A stretch of 39,518 nt of DNA from Gemmatimonadota bacterium. GTDB taxonomy: Bacteria > Gemmatimonadota > Gemmatimonadetes > Gemmatimonadales > Gemmatimonadaceae. A program made the position numbers and the translations under genes. Positions 1 to 9,655 of this stretch are shown here, piece after piece (positions within the stretch are counted from its first letter, which is position 1; each line of letters begins with the position of its first letter). The stretch lies in NCBI GenBank assembly GCA_027346425.1, contig DAIESF010000010.1, positions 1 to 39,518 on the forward strand. The letters are read 5' to 3'. The notes below the pieces were generated by a model, which ran no database searches, was not told where the DNA came from, and saw only the letters and a list, made by a program, of their open reading frames with translations.

Positions 1-2
1 TC

Positions 3-293
3 GTCCAGGCGCGGCGCGGACTGGAGCAGATCGCATGGGCGCAGCACAGTGGTGACCTGGCCGGTGAGCAGAAGGCGGCGCTGGAGACCGCGATCGACCC
101 GGTGTGCGGAATGACGGTGGAGATCGCCACCGCCCGCGCGAGCCACGCGCATGACGGTGTGATGTATTACTTCTGTTGTCCAGGGTGCCGCGGGCGCTTT
201 GCGCGGAACCCCGAGCGCTTCCTCCACCCAGAGGCAGACGCGGCGGAGGGAACCAGTCCCCCCGCCGCGTCCCGGGCGTTGCCGATGCTCTGA
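3..293 (+). CDS. C-terminal part of a YHS-domain protein, probably XdhC/CoxF-family with YHS tail (5' truncated by window edge)
   Basis: Frame open from the window edge: VQARRGLEQIAWAQ...AIDPVCGMTVEIATARASHAHDGVMYYFCCPGCRGRFARNPERFL; DPVCGM and YYFCCPGC are YHS/TRASH hallmarks. XdhC assignment is inferred from the residual N-terminal piece. Confidence 0.65.
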   Translation, partial: VQARRGLEQIAWAQHSGDLAGEQKAALETAIDPVCGMTVEIATARASHAHDGVMYYFCCPGCRGRFARNPERFLHPEADAAEGTSPPAASRALPML

Positions 294-303
294 GGGTGCG
301 GTG

Positions 304-1998
304 CTACTGGTGCGCCAGCATCTGGTCGCGGGTCGCCTTGAACTCGTTCCCCGCGCGCCATTCAGGGTACTTCGACGCCTGCGCCACGCGGTAGCCAACC
401 GTCAGGAGCAACTGTAGGTCCTGCACGCCACCGCTCAGGTCCCATCCCGGCTTGATCTCGTCCTGCGGTGAGTGGTAGTCGTTGTTGGTGTACTCGTCGC
501 GCTTGAGGCGCCCGAAGTCCGGTGACTTCCCGATGTAGTCGGTCCCGGCCTCGGCGTAAAAGGCGGGGACCCCCTGCTTGGCGAAGTTGAAGTGGTCGGA
601 GCGGTAGTAGAATCCTTTCTCCGGCTCGGCGTCCGGCTTGAGGACGCGCCCCTGCTCGGCGGCCGCTGTCGCCGCGTAGTCGTCGAGCTCCGAGGCACCG
701 AGCCCGATGACGACCAGGTCCTTGGTGAGCCCCCAGGTGTTGAGCCCGTCCATGTTGATGTTGGCGAGCGTCTTTGCCAGCGGGTACAGCGGGGTGACGG
801 AATAATACTGCGCCCCCAGCAGCCCCTGCTCCTCGGCGGTGACGGCGAGGAAGAGGATCGAGCGCTTGGGCGCGGTGGGCATCGCCTTGAACGCCTTGGC
901 CATGGCCAGGAGCCCGGCTGTGCCGGTCGCGTTATCGAGGGCGCCGTTGTAGATCGAGTCTCCCTTGACCTTGTCGCCGACGCCGAAGTGGTCCCAGTGC
1001 GCGGTGTAGACGATGTACTCGTCCTTGAGCGCCGGGTCGCTCCCCTCGAGCTTGGCGATCACGTTGCGCGAGTCGATCGTGCGCAGCGAGCTGCGGAGCG
1101 TGACGCTGGCGGTCACGCCTAACGCCACCGGCCTGAACTCGCGGTTGGTGGCGCTGGCCTTGAGCGAGTCGAAGTCCTGCCCCGCCATCGCGAAGAGCGC
1201 CTTGGCGCGGTCGAGCGAGATCCACCCCTCCACGTCACTGCGCGACAGGTTCTTGTCGGGCGTCACGAGGTCGAATCGCTCCGAGGCATTGCCCTGCACC
1301 ACCGAGAACGGATACCCCGCCGCCTCGGTCTCGTGGATCAGCAGGACGCCGGCCGCCTTGTGCTTCATGCCCTGTTCGAACTTGTAGGTCCACCGTCCAT
1401 AGTACGTCATGCGCCGACCGCCGAACTGCGTGGTGTCGGCGAGCGGCGGATCGTTCACGAGCATGACGAGCGTCTTGCCGGCGACGTCCGTTCCCTTGTA
1501 GTCGTCCCAGTTGAACTCGGGAGCCTCGGTGCCATAGCCGACGAAGACGAGCTCGGAGTTGTTGAGGGACGCCGACTCGGCGACGTGCTTCGTCCAGGCG
1601 ACGTAGTCGTCGCGCCACTTGAGCGTCGCGCGCGAACCGCCCTTCGCGAAGGTCAGCGCGGGCGCCCCCTGCACAGTGATACCGACGAGCGGGACCTTCT
1701 GGATGTAGGTGCCATCCGGGTTCCCGGGGGCGAGACCGATCGCCTTGAACTGCGACTCGAGGTAGGCGATGGTCTTGTCCTCACCGGCCGAGCCGGGGAG
1801 ACGCCCGAGCAGTGAGTCGTCGGCGAGGACGCGGACGTGTTGCATCAGCGTTGCCGTGTCGATGGCGGCGATAGCCTCGGGAGGGACCACGGCGGCAGCC
1901 GTCGCGCGATCGGCGGGGCGAGTGCAGCCCAGCACGGCGGCCACCAGGAGGATGGTTGCTGCAACCGGAAGCCGGGGGTGTAATCGAGGGCGAGTCAT
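304..1998 (-). CDS. M28 family metallopeptidase with PA-like insert, secreted lipoprotein-like
   Basis: 564 aa; signal peptide with LGC lipobox-like end; metal-ligand motifs TAHWDHFG, GALDNATG, TAEEQGLLG, NINMDG, YRSDHFNF. Confidence 0.9.
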   Translation of the reverse strand: MTRPRLHPRLPVAATILLVAAVLGCTRPADRATAAAVVPPEAIAAIDTATLMQHVRVLADDSLLGRLPGSAGEDKTIAYLESQFKAIGLAPGNPDGTYIQKVPLVGITVQGAPALTFAKGGSRATLKWRDDYVAWTKHVAESASLNNSELVFVGYGTEAPEFNWDDYKGTDVAGKTLVMLVNDPPLADTTQFGGRRMTYYGRWTYKFEQGMKHKAAGVLLIHETEAAGYPFSVVQGNASERFDLVTPDKNLSRSDVEGWISLDRAKALFAMAGQDFDSLKASATNREFRPVALGVTASVTLRSSLRTIDSRNVIAKLEGSDPALKDEYIVYTAHWDHFGVGDKVKGDSIYNGALDNATGTAGLLAMAKAFKAMPTAPKRSILFLAVTAEEQGLLGAQYYSVTPLYPLAKTLANINMDGLNTWGLTKDLVVIGLGASELDDYAATAAAEQGRVLKPDAEPEKGFYYRSDHFNFAKQGVPAFYAEAGTDYIGKSPDFGRLKRDEYTNNDYHSPQDEIKPGWDLSGGVQDLQLLLTVGYRVAQASKYPEWRAGNEFKATRDQMLAHQ

Positions 1999-2125
1999 GA
2001 CGTGAAGGGGTGACGGGGATGGAAATATGCGGCCGGCGCACGCTGCGGGGAGGAGCGCGAGGTGCTAAGACGAGGTGTGGCGGCGGAGTGCAGCCGAAGC
2101 CGGTCACCCTCGTGCAACCGTCCCC

Positions 2126-3391
2126 TCACGAAAGCGCCTCGAGCAACCGCTCGATGTCGGCCATGTCGTTGTAGACGCTCGGGGCGATGCGCACCCAGTA
2201 GGGGGCAACACGGATATCGACCTTGGCCGCCCGCAGTCGCTCGGCGATGCGGCGCGTGTCGGAGTGGGCGAAGGTGACGATGGGCGAGGTGCTGTCGAGC
2301 GGTGTCTGCGGGGAAAAGCCGAGCCGCGGCATCTCGTCCTGCAGTCGCTTGAGCATCGGGTTGCGGTGACGCTGGATGACCTCCACACCCAGCGACTGGA
2401 TGTATGCGAGGGAGACGGCGAGCGCGTTGCTGAGGCTCAATGCCATCGTCCCCAGCTGCAGGTAGGAGGCGGCGTTCGACGAGGCGGTCCAGGTGACCGG
2501 CGCAGGGTACTGCGGGTCGAAGGGCGGCAGGTGCAACTCGGCGTCGCCGACCGACTCGTAGCTCCAGTGGGTGCGCTGCACGACGGTGCCGAGCAACGCC
2601 TCGCGAACATAGAAGAAGCCAAGCCCGAAGTCGCCCATGAGCCACTTGTAGGTTGCGGTGGAGGCGAAATCGACGCCGGTCGCCTTCACGTCGAGGGGGA
2701 CGGCGCCGACCCCCTGGATGATGTCGGCGTACACGTACGCCCCGTGCGCGTGAGCGAGGTCGCACACCGCCTTGAGGTCGTGCTGGAAGCCGTTGTACAT
2801 CGAGACGAAGGAGAGCTCGACGAGCTTCGTCTTGCGATCGATCATACGCGCCAGGTCCTCGAGCTGAATTCGGCCGTCGCGCGGCATGACGATGCGGAGG
2901 TCGAGCCCCTGCTTCTGCAACTCCTTGAGGTGGATCAGCGCCCCCTCGAAGTGCAACCCGTCGGTGACGACGTTGCCGTCGAAGCGGCGGAGGCCTAACG
3001 CTTCGACGACGAAGTTCTCGCCGGTGCTGGTATTGGGGACGAAGCCCACCTCCGACGGCTTGGCATTGATGAGCGCGGCGAAGGCGGGGCGCGGATCGGG
3101 GCGTGGCGGTGCCGGGGGGCCGCCGACCGTGGCGCGACGCGCGATGGCGGCGCGATACGCCTCGGCCGCGGCGATCGGCATCGGGTGCGTGAAGGCGCCG
3201 CTGATGTAGGTGTAACCTTCGACGAGGTTGAAATCCGCCTTGCGGGGGAAGCCGGCGAGGTTGCCGGACGGCACGGGCGCCAGCGACCTCGCCCCCACGG
3301 CCGGTGCCTCCTGCGCGAGGAGGGAGCGGGTCATCGCGGTGGCGGCGAGCCCGCCGAGCCCGCTGAGCAGTTCGCGGCGATTCAGGGACAT
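2126..3391 (-). CDS. Aminotransferase class V-fold PLP enzyme (isopenicillin-N-epimerase-like) with Tat-type signal
   Basis: Likely start MSLNRRELLSGLGGLAATA (Tat-like); PLP-lysine context FASTATYKWLMGDFGLGFFYV; YADIIQGVGAVPLDV. Confidence 0.85.
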   Translation of the reverse strand: MSLNRRELLSGLGGLAATAMTRSLLAQEAPAVGARSLAPVPSGNLAGFPRKADFNLVEGYTYISGAFTHPMPIAAAEAYRAAIARRATVGGPPAPPRPDPRPAFAALINAKPSEVGFVPNTSTGENFVVEALGLRRFDGNVVTDGLHFEGALIHLKELQKQGLDLRIVMPRDGRIQLEDLARMIDRKTKLVELSFVSMYNGFQHDLKAVCDLAHAHGAYVYADIIQGVGAVPLDVKATGVDFASTATYKWLMGDFGLGFFYVREALLGTVVQRTHWSYESVGDAELHLPPFDPQYPAPVTWTASSNAASYLQLGTMALSLSNALAVSLAYIQSLGVEVIQRHRNPMLKRLQDEMPRLGFSPQTPLDSTSPIVTFAHSDTRRIAERLRAAKVDIRVAPYWVRIAPSVYNDMADIERLLEALS

Positions 3392-3549
3392 GCGACGAAG
3401 GAGAAGGGGTGAAGCATCGACGTGGGAATCCACGGGTTCCCGCTTGCGCCCGGCACCGGGACGACGAACTTCGTCCTCGCGCCTCACGCATGGAAGACCG
3501 TGGGCGCGGAGTGTGCTTCACGGCAATGCACATCGAACTGGAGAAGCTG

Positions 3550-4014
3550 ATGCGACGGTACTTGGTGTGGCAACTCCTGGGCGCGACGCTGTTAACCACC
3601 GCGTGCGCGACCTCGACCCGGACAACTGCGACCGGAAGCGCCCTGTCCTCGGCAGTGCAGGCGCGGGGTGAGGGGACGATCGCCCGCATCTATTACTGGC
3701 GCGCCCTCCCGGGCAAACTAGACGAGTACACGCGCTACATCCGCGATGTCGCCGAGCGCATCGATGGCGAGGCGCGGCGGCGCGGGGCGTTCGTGTCGGT
3801 GACGACCTACGTCGCGCAGGATCCCGCGTCACCATGGACACACATGCGCATCTTCATCCTCCGTGATTCTGTGCAGCTGGCGGGATTATCGGCGGCACTC
3901 GACGCGGCCGGAGTGGCGTTCGAGCCCGACAGCGTGAAGCGGCGAGTCCGGGGCGAGTACTCGGCGACGTTGCGCGAGCGGGTGGGCGATGCGACGGTAG
4001 GGATCCTGCACTGA
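3550..4014 (+). CDS. Small putative lipoprotein, possible dimeric alpha/beta-barrel-like domain, function unknown
   Basis: MRRYLVWQLLGATLLTTACATS (lipobox LTTAC); body IARIYYWRALPGKLDEYTRYIRDVAERIDGEARRRGAFVSV. Confidence 0.55.
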   Translation: MRRYLVWQLLGATLLTTACATSTRTTATGSALSSAVQARGEGTIARIYYWRALPGKLDEYTRYIRDVAERIDGEARRRGAFVSVTTYVAQDPASPWTHMRIFILRDSVQLAGLSAALDAAGVAFEPDSVKRRVRGEYSATLRERVGDATVGILH

Positions 4015-4121
4015 CCTGAGCGGGTCGCGGCTCGGGTGGAGGCACTCTGTCCGACGACGCGTCCCCTGTGCATGTTGGACGAGCGTGTCTCGCCGTCCTT
4101 CCCCTCTCCCGACGCCCGCGC

Positions 4122-5300
4122 ATGAGCAGCCGCCGTTCCTTCCTCAAGTCATCGGCCGCCGCAGGCGGCGCACTTGCCTTGCGCCCGTTGGCGGCGAGAG
4201 CCGCAGATGCCCAACCGGCAGCTGCAACAACGCGCCAGGACGTGGGGCGCGCGCCGGCCCCGCTCAACATCCTCATACTCGGGGGAACGGGCTTCACCGG
4301 ACCGGAGCAGGTGGAGTATGCCATTGCCCGCGGTCACCGGGTGACGCTGTTCAATCGCAACAAGACGCGACCGGGGCAGTTCAAGGGGCGTGTGGCCGAG
4401 GAGTTGATCGGCGACCTCAACAGCGACACGAGCGCGCTGGCGGGCAAGTCGTTCGATGTCGTCATCGACAACCCGACGACGCTCCCAGCCTGGGTGCGCA
4501 ACGCGGCACAAGCGCTGAAGGGGAACACGAAGCACTACATGTTCATCTCGACCACCTCGGTCTACCGCGACCAGAGCCAGATCGGGATCGACGAGACATC
4601 ACCCACCACGCCGATGCCGGAAGGGGTGGATCCGTACACGCTCGATCCGGCGCACGCGTCGCGTTACTACGGGGCGCTCAAGACGCGCGCCGAGCAGGAA
4701 GTGGAGGCGCACTATCCAGGGATCAACACGATCATCCGCCCCTGCCTCATCGTGGGGCCGCTCGATCGGACAGATCGCTTCACGTACTGGCCGGCCCGCA
4801 TCGATCAAGGAGGCGAGGTACTGGCCCCGGACAAGCCGGATGATCCCTGCCAGTTCATCGACTCGCGCGACCTGGCGGAATGGATGATCCGCATGGCGGA
4901 GATGCGCGCGTTCGGGCTCTACAACGCCATCGGGCCGGAGCAGCCGCTCACCATCGCCGAGATGCTCTACGGCGTGAAGGCCATCACCACGGCGGGGGCG
5001 CAGTTCACCTGGGTACCGTGGGAATTCCTCCAGGAGCAGGAGGTGCGCCCGTGGCGGCACATGACGGTGTGGCAGCCACCCTATGGACGGACCGCGGGGT
5101 ACCAGCGTCGCAAGGGAGAGAAGGCGATCGCCAACGGACTCACCTTTCGCCCGCTGGCGGTGACGGCAAAGGACACGCTGGACTGGCACAAGACGCGCCC
5201 GCCCGAGCAGCAGGCGGCCACGCTCCGCGGGGAGATCAACGGATTGTCGATGGCGCGCGAGGCCGAGGTGCTCGCCGCGTGGAAAGCCGACAAGCGTTAG
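4122..5300 (+). CDS. Tat-signal NAD-dependent epimerase/dehydratase (extended SDR)
   Basis: MSSRRSFLKSSAAAGGALAL Tat signal; ILGGTGFTGPEQVEYAIARGHRVTLFNR Rossmann; YYGALKTRAEQEV (YxxxK). Confidence 0.85.
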   Translation: MSSRRSFLKSSAAAGGALALRPLAARAADAQPAAATTRQDVGRAPAPLNILILGGTGFTGPEQVEYAIARGHRVTLFNRNKTRPGQFKGRVAEELIGDLNSDTSALAGKSFDVVIDNPTTLPAWVRNAAQALKGNTKHYMFISTTSVYRDQSQIGIDETSPTTPMPEGVDPYTLDPAHASRYYGALKTRAEQEVEAHYPGINTIIRPCLIVGPLDRTDRFTYWPARIDQGGEVLAPDKPDDPCQFIDSRDLAEWMIRMAEMRAFGLYNAIGPEQPLTIAEMLYGVKAITTAGAQFTWVPWEFLQEQEVRPWRHMTVWQPPYGRTAGYQRRKGEKAIANGLTFRPLAVTAKDTLDWHKTRPPEQQAATLRGEINGLSMAREAEVLAAWKADKR

Positions 5301-5794
5301 GCGCCGAACAAGGTCGTCGCGACACCCGCCGGCCCGCCATCCGGGGCCACCCACTCGCGCCGGGCCTGCGTCGACGTGAGCAGGTCGAAGGAGTACCAGT
5401 CCCGGAAGTACGAAGAGCGTCGCGCGAAGGCGCGATAGGCGTGGCGAACGGCGTCGAGCCGACGGCTTCCGCTGGGGACCGCGACGAGCGAGGCGGCGAC
5501 GGCGCCCACCCAGAGCCGGGTCAGCGTCTCGTGGTAGCCACTGCTCTCGGAGTTCTCCCCGCCCTGGCTCACGTTGTAGTTGCGGATCGCGCGGCGAATG
5601 TCATCGAGGGCGTACACGACGGGGGTATCCCAGAGGAACGCGGCGGCCATGGCCACGTGCGCGCCGTGCGTCCACGAGGCGCTGGGGAAGCTTCCGTCGC
5701 GAAAGCCGCGAAGAAGGGCGTCGAGCGTCGCTTCGCTAGCCAGCCATGGCGGGAATGACTCGTCAGGCGATACAGCGATTGGTTCGAGGCTCAT
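5297..5794 (-). CDS. Hypothetical protein
   Basis: MSLEPIAVSPDESFPPWLASEATLDALLRGFRDGSFPSASWTHGAHVAMAAAFLWD...; convergent with and overlapping the 4122-5300 gene by 4 nt. Confidence 0.65.
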   Translation of the reverse strand: MSLEPIAVSPDESFPPWLASEATLDALLRGFRDGSFPSASWTHGAHVAMAAAFLWDTPVVYALDDIRRAIRNYNVSQGGENSESSGYHETLTRLWVGAVAASLVAVPSGSRRLDAVRHAYRAFARRSSYFRDWYSFDLLTSTQARREWVAPDGGPAGVATTLFGA

Positions 5795-5961
5795 GGCGGT
5801 GGGGGCGGTAGCGGATGGCGCGATTGGGCAACAGAAGATACGCACCCGGCAGAGCACAAGATTCCGGCAGAGACGCCTCGGCGCGCATGGCGCGGAATCG
5901 AATGGTGAGTCACCTTATCGGCCGCCGAATCATCCCCTGCCGTACACGAGTTCACGCGCCC

Positions 5962-7221
5962 ATGACATTCCCGTCCCGCAGTCGTCGCGACTTCCTCTCC
6001 ACCCTGGGCGCGCTCTCTGCCGCATCGGTAGCGGTGCCGCCGCTGCTGCGTGGAGACGCTCCGTCTGTTGTGTCGCCGCGCGCCGCGACGTCGCCGCGAG
6101 GGCTCGCGCTTGCCCCTGACGATTTTCTGCTCGCTCCCGGGCTCACGTACCTGCAGACCGGCTCACTCGGTCCCACGCCGCGTCCGGTCCTGGACGCGAC
6201 GATCGCGGCATGGACGACGCTCGAAGGCGATCCGGCAGGGCAGGGGTACGGCCCCATGGAACATGCGATGGAGGAGGTGCGTGCCAAGGCGGCGTCGTTT
6301 GTCGGCTGCAAAAAGGAAGAACTCGTCCTCACCAATTGCACCACAGAGGGGATGAATTGGGTGGCGCAGGGTGCGGGACTGGTCGCCGGCGATCGCGTCC
6401 TGACAACCGACCAAGAGCACCCCGGGGGGCGCGTCTGCTGGGACTACGCCGCGCGCAAGTTCGGGGTAGTGCTCGACATCGTGGAGATCCCACCAGGGGA
6501 GAATGACGCACAGGTGATCATCGATCGGTTTGCCAGGGCCGTCACCCCGCGCACGCGCGTCTTCTCGTTTTCCCACCTCCTGAGCTCCACCGGGCTCCGG
6601 ATGCCGGTCGCCGAACTGTCGGCGCTCGCGCGCTCTCGCGGGTGCATTGCCGTGGTGGACGGGGCGCAGGCCGTGGGTGGGGTCGCGGTCGATGTGAAGT
6701 CGCTCGGTTGCCATGTGTACGCCACCAGCGGACACAAGTGGATGCTGGCCCCGAAGGGGACCGGCCTGCTCTACCTGAGCGAGGAGCTGGGGACTGCGAT
6801 CGACCCGATCGCGCTGCAGAGCGGGCGCGGCGCGTACACGGCGTCGTCGGGGGTGTGCAGCCTGCCGAGCGTGCTGGGGCTCGGCGCGGCGATCGATTAC
6901 CTGTCGACCATTGGCATCGCGCGCATCGAATCGCATAACCTGGAGTTGCGCCAGCGGCTATTCGCGGGGCTGGCCGGGGTTCCGAAGCTGCGGGTGGTGA
7001 GTGGAGGGGCCGGGGCGCTCGCCTCGCCGCTGCTGAGCTACGTCCTGCCGAAGGACCTAACGAGCGGCGCACTTCACCAGCGGCTGCGTGCGCGGCATGG
7101 CGTCGAGGTCAAGGTGGTCCCCGGCAACTGGTTCAATGGCAACCGCATTTCGACGCATTTGTTCAATACGGCGCAGGACGTCGATACGTTGATCCAGGCG
7201 CTCAGGACCGAGCTTGCCTGA
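5962..7221 (+). CDS. Aminotransferase class V-fold PLP enzyme with Tat-type signal (second copy)
   Basis: MTFPSRSRRDFLSTLGALSAASVAV Tat signal; VVDGAQAVGGVAVDV and ATSGHKWMLAPKGTGLLYL PLP site. Confidence 0.88.
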   Translation: MTFPSRSRRDFLSTLGALSAASVAVPPLLRGDAPSVVSPRAATSPRGLALAPDDFLLAPGLTYLQTGSLGPTPRPVLDATIAAWTTLEGDPAGQGYGPMEHAMEEVRAKAASFVGCKKEELVLTNCTTEGMNWVAQGAGLVAGDRVLTTDQEHPGGRVCWDYAARKFGVVLDIVEIPPGENDAQVIIDRFARAVTPRTRVFSFSHLLSSTGLRMPVAELSALARSRGCIAVVDGAQAVGGVAVDVKSLGCHVYATSGHKWMLAPKGTGLLYLSEELGTAIDPIALQSGRGAYTASSGVCSLPSVLGLGAAIDYLSTIGIARIESHNLELRQRLFAGLAGVPKLRVVSGGAGALASPLLSYVLPKDLTSGALHQRLRARHGVEVKVVPGNWFNGNRISTHLFNTAQDVDTLIQALRTELA

Positions 7222-7417
7222 CGTCGCGGGGAAGACGAAGGGGTCAGTACAGCTGCGCACCTTGTCAACGAGACTTCCCTGACTACGTTGGCCGCCATGG
7301 TTCGCAATTCGGACGCCCGCCGTGATTGGCACGGCGCGCGTCGGCCGCGCCTCCACGCGCACTGACGCGTTGTGCGCGCGCGATCGCCGGATGGCGTGCC
7401 AGTGTCCCTCTCCTTCC

Positions 7418-9574
7418 ATGCCCATGCGCCGATCGCTACCGCTCACGCGGCTCACGCTGCTCACGACGTTCCTGCTGGCTCCCGCGGTGCTCTCGGCGCA
7501 GCCGGCACGTCCCTACGCCGATCGCGTCGAGATTCGTCGCACGGCGTACGGGGTCCCGCACATCATGGCCGAAGACCTTGGGGCATTCGGCTACGCGATG
7601 GCGTGGGTGCAACTCGAGGACTATGGGGCGCGCGTGGCGCACGGGTTGGTGCGTGCTCGCGGACACCTGGCGCGCTACTACGGGCGCGATTCCCTTGAGC
7701 GCGACTTCGGAGCACGTCTGACGCATGCGCGGGCGGCCGAGACGTGGCTTCAGCTGCAACGCGAGACGCGCCAGGTCTACGAAGGGTACGCGCAGGGGGT
7801 GAACGACTATATCCGGAAGAATCCCGGCGACGTCCCGGCGTGGATGCCGAGCGACTTTGACGGCGTGGACGTGGCGGCGCTCTGGATGGAGCCGGCCGTC
7901 CCCGAGGGGGCGCAGGCGTTCACCGATCGCGCGCGCCGCCGTCGGGAGCGAGCGCGGCAGGACTCGCTGGCGCGCGAGGGCGAGGGATCGAACGCCTGGG
8001 CCTTCGCCCCTTCACGCACCAAGTCGGGGCGGGCGATCCTTTTGCGCAACCCGCATCTGGACTGGAATGCCGGCTACTACGAGGCGCAGGTCACCGTCCC
8101 CGGAGTGATGGACTTCTACGGCGATTTCCGCATCGGGAACCCGGCGCAGCTCATTGGAGGCTTCAACAAGGACCTGGGGTGGGCGACGACGAACAACAAC
8201 ACCGATCTCGAGGCCATCTACGCCCTCGACGTCGACAGCACGCAGACCGATCACTACCTGCTCGACGGGGCGAGTCACCCGCTGCAGCGCATCGACGTGG
8301 TCGCCGAGTACAAGAACGGCCCGGGGTTATCGTCGGAGGTGTGCACCATGTGGCGCACGCACGTCGGGCCGGTGATCGAGCGCGCCGACGGGAAGATCTA
8401 CGTCGTGCGCTGGCCGGCCGAGGGGGAGTTCCGCAAGGTGGAGCAGTTCCTGCGCCTGATGCGCGCGCGGACCCTCGACGAGTGGAAGGACGCCATGCGC
8501 TTGCGGGCGCACACCACCTCGAACTTCACCTATGCCGACGCGAAGGGGAACATCTTCTATGTCTTCAACGCGACGGTTCCGCAACTTCCGCATCCCTCGG
8601 GGGGAGACTCGGTGGCGATCCCGGCGCGCACAAGCGCCGACATGTGGCGCGACATGGTCCCGTTCGATTCACTTCCCCAGTTGCTCAACCCGCCGGGTGG
8701 ATACCTGCAGCAGTCGAACGACCCGTTCCACTACACGAACCTCAACGCCATCATTGACTCGACGCGCTTTCCGTCGAACTTCTCGCGTCCCGCGTTAGGC
8801 TTCCGTTCCCAGCTCGGCATTCGCCTGGCGACCGAGATCCGGAAGATGACGCTTGAGGATGTGGTGCGCCTCAAGTATTCCAACCGGATGTTCGCCGGCG
8901 AACGGCTGGCGGATGACCTCATCGCGGCGGTGCGGGCGAGTTCTCCGTCGCCGGCTGTGGCCGCGGCGGCCGAGATGATCGCGAAATGGGACCGGACGAC
9001 CAACCCCGATTCGCGCGGTGGCGTCTTGTTCGAGGCATGGTACAACCGTCACCTCCAGGGCGGTGAGGCGATGCGCGGGCTCCCGATGGCGGAGCGGATG
9101 CGTCGCACGTTCGCCAGGCCGTGGTCGCCGGCGGCGCCGAACGACACCCCCGACGGGCTCGCCGACCCCGCGCGCGCGGCGGCCGACTTCACGTGGGCGG
9201 TCGACGAGGTGACGCGACGCTTCGGGAGCGCCGACGTGGCATGGGGTGAGGTACACCGCGTGCGCCGAGGAAGTGTGGATGTCCCGGTTGGCGGCTGCAC
9301 GGGAGCTTTGGGGTGCTTCCGGGTCCTGCAGTACTCGGAGGCGCCTGACGGGAAGCTCGTCGCGCGCGGCGGTGATGGATGGGTCCTGGCCGTGGAGTTC
9401 ACCCCGGTCCCGCGCGCCTATTCGGTGCTCGCGTATGGGGAGAGCTCGCGCCCCGAGTCGCCCTACTACGACGACCAGGCGGCGATGTTCGCCCGCGGGG
9501 AGATGAAGCGCGTGGCCTTCACCCCGCAGGACGTGGAGAAGGAGACGATCAGGCGGTACCGTCCCGGGCGGTGA
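7418..9574 (+). CDS. Penicillin acylase family protein (Ntn hydrolase), secreted
   Basis: Signal peptide MPMRRSLPLTRLTLLTTFLLAPAVLSAQ; VEIRRTAYGVPHIMAEDLGAFGYAMAWVQLEDY; catalytic Ser context GEGSNAWAFAPSRTKSGRAILLRNPHLDWN. Confidence 0.9.
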   Translation: MPMRRSLPLTRLTLLTTFLLAPAVLSAQPARPYADRVEIRRTAYGVPHIMAEDLGAFGYAMAWVQLEDYGARVAHGLVRARGHLARYYGRDSLERDFGARLTHARAAETWLQLQRETRQVYEGYAQGVNDYIRKNPGDVPAWMPSDFDGVDVAALWMEPAVPEGAQAFTDRARRRRERARQDSLAREGEGSNAWAFAPSRTKSGRAILLRNPHLDWNAGYYEAQVTVPGVMDFYGDFRIGNPAQLIGGFNKDLGWATTNNNTDLEAIYALDVDSTQTDHYLLDGASHPLQRIDVVAEYKNGPGLSSEVCTMWRTHVGPVIERADGKIYVVRWPAEGEFRKVEQFLRLMRARTLDEWKDAMRLRAHTTSNFTYADAKGNIFYVFNATVPQLPHPSGGDSVAIPARTSADMWRDMVPFDSLPQLLNPPGGYLQQSNDPFHYTNLNAIIDSTRFPSNFSRPALGFRSQLGIRLATEIRKMTLEDVVRLKYSNRMFAGERLADDLIAAVRASSPSPAVAAAAEMIAKWDRTTNPDSRGGVLFEAWYNRHLQGGEAMRGLPMAERMRRTFARPWSPAAPNDTPDGLADPARAAADFTWAVDEVTRRFGSADVAWGEVHRVRRGSVDVPVGGCTGALGCFRVLQYSEAPDGKLVARGGDGWVLAVEFTPVPRAYSVLAYGESSRPESPYYDDQAAMFARGEMKRVAFTPQDVEKETIRRYRPGR

Positions 9575-9596
9575 GGAACGCTGACGCGTGAACGAC

Positions 9597-9632
9597 TGCG
9601 CCCCGGCAACGCTGCTGCGTTGCCGGGGCGCA
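9597..9632. terminator. Strong hairpin between convergent genes (putative bidirectional terminator)
   Basis: TGCGCCCCGGCAACGC-TGCT-GCGTTGCCGGGGCGCA: 16-bp perfect stem, 4-nt loop, no clear T-run. Confidence 0.75.
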
Positions 9633-9655
9633 TCGTCTATCCGCGAGCCGATACG

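Noticed and set aside
1995-3689. 564-aa minus-strand ORF overlapping the class V aminotransferase
   Set aside because: Arg/Pro/His-rich shadow frame of high-GC coding DNA; the overlapping frame has clear family motifs.
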